Part shown: positions 62,393 through 64,000 of the stretch, piece after piece
Numbering within the stretch: the first letter of the stretch is position 1
How the letters are laid out: the number at the start of each line of letters is the position of its first letter
Source: Zygnema cylindricum
Lineage: Eukaryota > Streptophyta > Zygnematophyceae > Zygnematales > Zygnemataceae
Length of the DNA: 64,000 nucleotides
Assembly: GCA_037447655.1 (NCBI GenBank)
Contig: JBBHKE010002158.1
Coordinates: forward strand, 109,330-173,329
Direction: 5' to 3'
The notes under the pieces: generated by a model
Told to the model about the DNA's origin: nothing
Databases searched by the model: none
The model's input: the letters and a program-made list of their open reading frames with translations, nothing else
Position numbers and translations under genes: made by a program

Positions 62393-63111
62393 ATTTTAAC
62401 GTGGGTCCTACGGAGTATATATAACGAGACGCCTTAACCATCAAGGTGCTACGAAATGTTCAACTCACTAGATTTGATACGTACTTAAACTGTGACACGA
62501 GGGCAAATTCACACCAAACTCACTACGAGACGCATATGAAACATTTTTTGCACGAACGTGAATCTGAACCGTGTAAATTTAATTGATCGGATGGCCGTCA
62601 TTGTAGACGCCACATAGAATGAGCTTTTGGCGGCCTTTAGAGATAGCGTCATGCAGTGCCACGTGGCGTCACACTATTGGATACTAGAGAAGATAGGAGG
62701 AGGAACCATGGCTTCTGATTTGACAGGCGTCACCTTGAAGGCCATGTTGTACAATGGTTGTACAATAAGTACATCGACCACTATACCTATTTGTAACATA
62801 TAGTGTTCCTATTGGACTAGGGTTTAGTGATAGGTAGCTGAGATTAGGCATACTAGGACTTAGTAATATTTGACCATCTCTATAAATAGGCTGTCTTTGG
62901 CCAGCCATAACTAATTGCTCAAAGGAGCAAATTCACTGATTCTTTTTACGTTAGACTCAAAAGAGTTTTTTCTCACAGAGATGAGGCTAGTCAAAGTCAT
63001 TGTCTGCTATAGTGGCAGTTATTATTGAGGAAATCAAAGTTGGTTGATGTTATCCTAGTGACTACTTGTGAACTCTGTATTCTGTGGGTCAACCGAGCCC
63101 ACAGAATTTCA

Positions 63112-64000
63112 ACTTTCCTTGATGTTCTTTTTTTTCCAGAGTTGAAAAAAATCCTTATCTCTACGTCGGTCTTAAATGATAAAAATTTTGAGACTTGTAC
63201 TAAGAAAGGAGTCTTTGTTGCTAGCTATGAGAATGAAGTGTATTTCACAGCTGAAAAGGGTAGCCTAGGAATCTCTTGGTTGATTTTGAGTAATGGAACC
63301 ATAGTAGTTTACTATGCCTGTGTAAGTGATTAGATGATGTGGCATAAAAGATTCGGATATGTGCATATAAAAAGATTGAAAGAAATGAAGAAAATGGGTG
63401 TAGTTGAGGGAATATATTTTGGAGATAACGAGACCTTGGATGCATGTAGTGGATGTGCTTAAGGTAAGGCCCATAGATTGCCTTTACCAAAACCGCAACA
63501 TATAAAGGTGAATAGGTCATCGATCTAGTTCATAATGACATATAGGGACAGGCCAAAGTACTATTAGTTGGGGGGAAAAGATTTATACTTATAATGACTA
63601 ATGATTAGTCTAGATACTTTATAGTCTTTTTCTTGAAAAAATATCTAAGGGTTCGGCTTATTTTAAAGAGAATAAAACATGGAGTGAGAAGCTTCATGAG
63701 ACACCTATAAAGAGAGTGAGGAGTGATAATGGGGGGGGAATACACCTCTAATGAGTTTGAGGATTTTTTAAAAGAGGAAGGGGTTCAACACCAAAAGACT
63801 ATTCCAAAGAACCCAGAACAAAACGATGTAGCTGAGAGACTAAAATGGACATTAAGTGATAGTGCCCGTAGTATGTTATCGGATAAAAAAATAAGAAAAA
63901 GATTATGGGCAAAAGCTATATATTGTGCTAACTATCTTAAAAATAGAGTCCTTACCTCTGCACTAAAAGGACAAACACCTTATGAAAGATGGACCGGGAG
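63112..64000 (+). pseudogene. E3 copia protease end, pre-integrase and integrase (runs off the window)
   Basis: Starts mid-protease right after the LTR: FLDVLFFPELKKILISTSVLNDKNF, TKKGVFVASYENEVYFTAEKGSLG, VYYACVSD-stop-MMWHKRFGYVHIKRLKEMKKMG, LDACSGCA-stop-GKAHRLPLPK. The first Asp segment is in other frames with stops. A run of eight G at about 63731 shifts the RSDNGGEY block. EYTSNEFEDFLKEEGVQHQKTIPKNPEQNDVAERLKWTLSDSARSMLSDKKIRKRLWAKAIYCANYLKNRVLTSALKGQTPYERWTG continues to the edge. Gag and the protease active site are missing. Confidence 0.85.

Larger units (their letters stand above)
55839..63111 (+). mobile_element. Type-c LTR, 3' LTR of E2, split by element G
   Basis: 55839-55997 starts TGTTGAAAAAGG with the GCCATGGCTGCTGC block; 62393-63111 carries the remainder, ending CCCACAGAATTTCA. 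Both sides match successive parts of the LTR at 42680-43567, so G inserted here. E3 protease follows directly, without a primer-binding site. Confidence 0.85.

Overview
This window is repeat-dominated nuclear DNA of a plant-type eukaryote. It holds old, nested, mostly Ty1/copia-type LTR retrotransposons, one PIF/Harbinger transposase remnant and only one recognisable host-gene piece, the last exon (4991-5266) of a GT23/FUT8-like fucosyltransferase-type gene. The plant assignment rests on copia families with plant-style Gag (UBN2-like), GAG-pre-integrase, RVT_2 and RNase H modules, 5-bp target-site duplications, telo-box-like motifs and W-box-like LTR motifs. I cannot name the species. No rRNA, functional tRNA, CRISPR array or intact long gene was seen.

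Layout. 1-2170: Harbinger fragment, copia RNase H fragment and its 3' LTR. 2171-12235: two minus-strand copies of an element with gag and protease but no reverse transcriptase, plus LTR-like repeats carrying a 20-bp purine-pyrimidine array; the host exon and a 10-N gap lie between the copies. 12700-21800: a diverged copia family (LTR type 5), a duplicated protease block and type-d LTRs. 21798-24670: two inverted gag modules. 24671-29050: stacked solo LTRs. 27907-64000: a tandem of three copia bodies (E1, E2, E3) separated by single type-c LTRs and interrupted by many younger insertions. These include full-length F (44325-52037), full-length G (55998-62392), a gag-only minus element (34784-39648) and several solo LTRs with clear target-site duplications.

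Shared design. Every LTR family here joins a primer-binding site of the form GGTTATGGGCCCAcc, complementary to the anticodon arm (not the 3' end) of plant initiator tRNA-Met as I recall it, the Drosophila-copia strategy. In every family the gag reading frame starts inside the last 20-56 nt of the LTR and runs through the primer-binding site, so the site encodes V-M-G-P/L. Type a, b and d LTRs also carry, about 60-150 nt from their 5' end, a long hairpin with a conserved loop and a covarying stem, and on the antisense strand a tRNA-like block with a canonical T-arm (Pol III B box) and a D-arm-like A box. These three linked features are the most unusual content. All coding regions are disabled by stops, frameshifts or catalytic substitutions, so no locus looks autonomous today.
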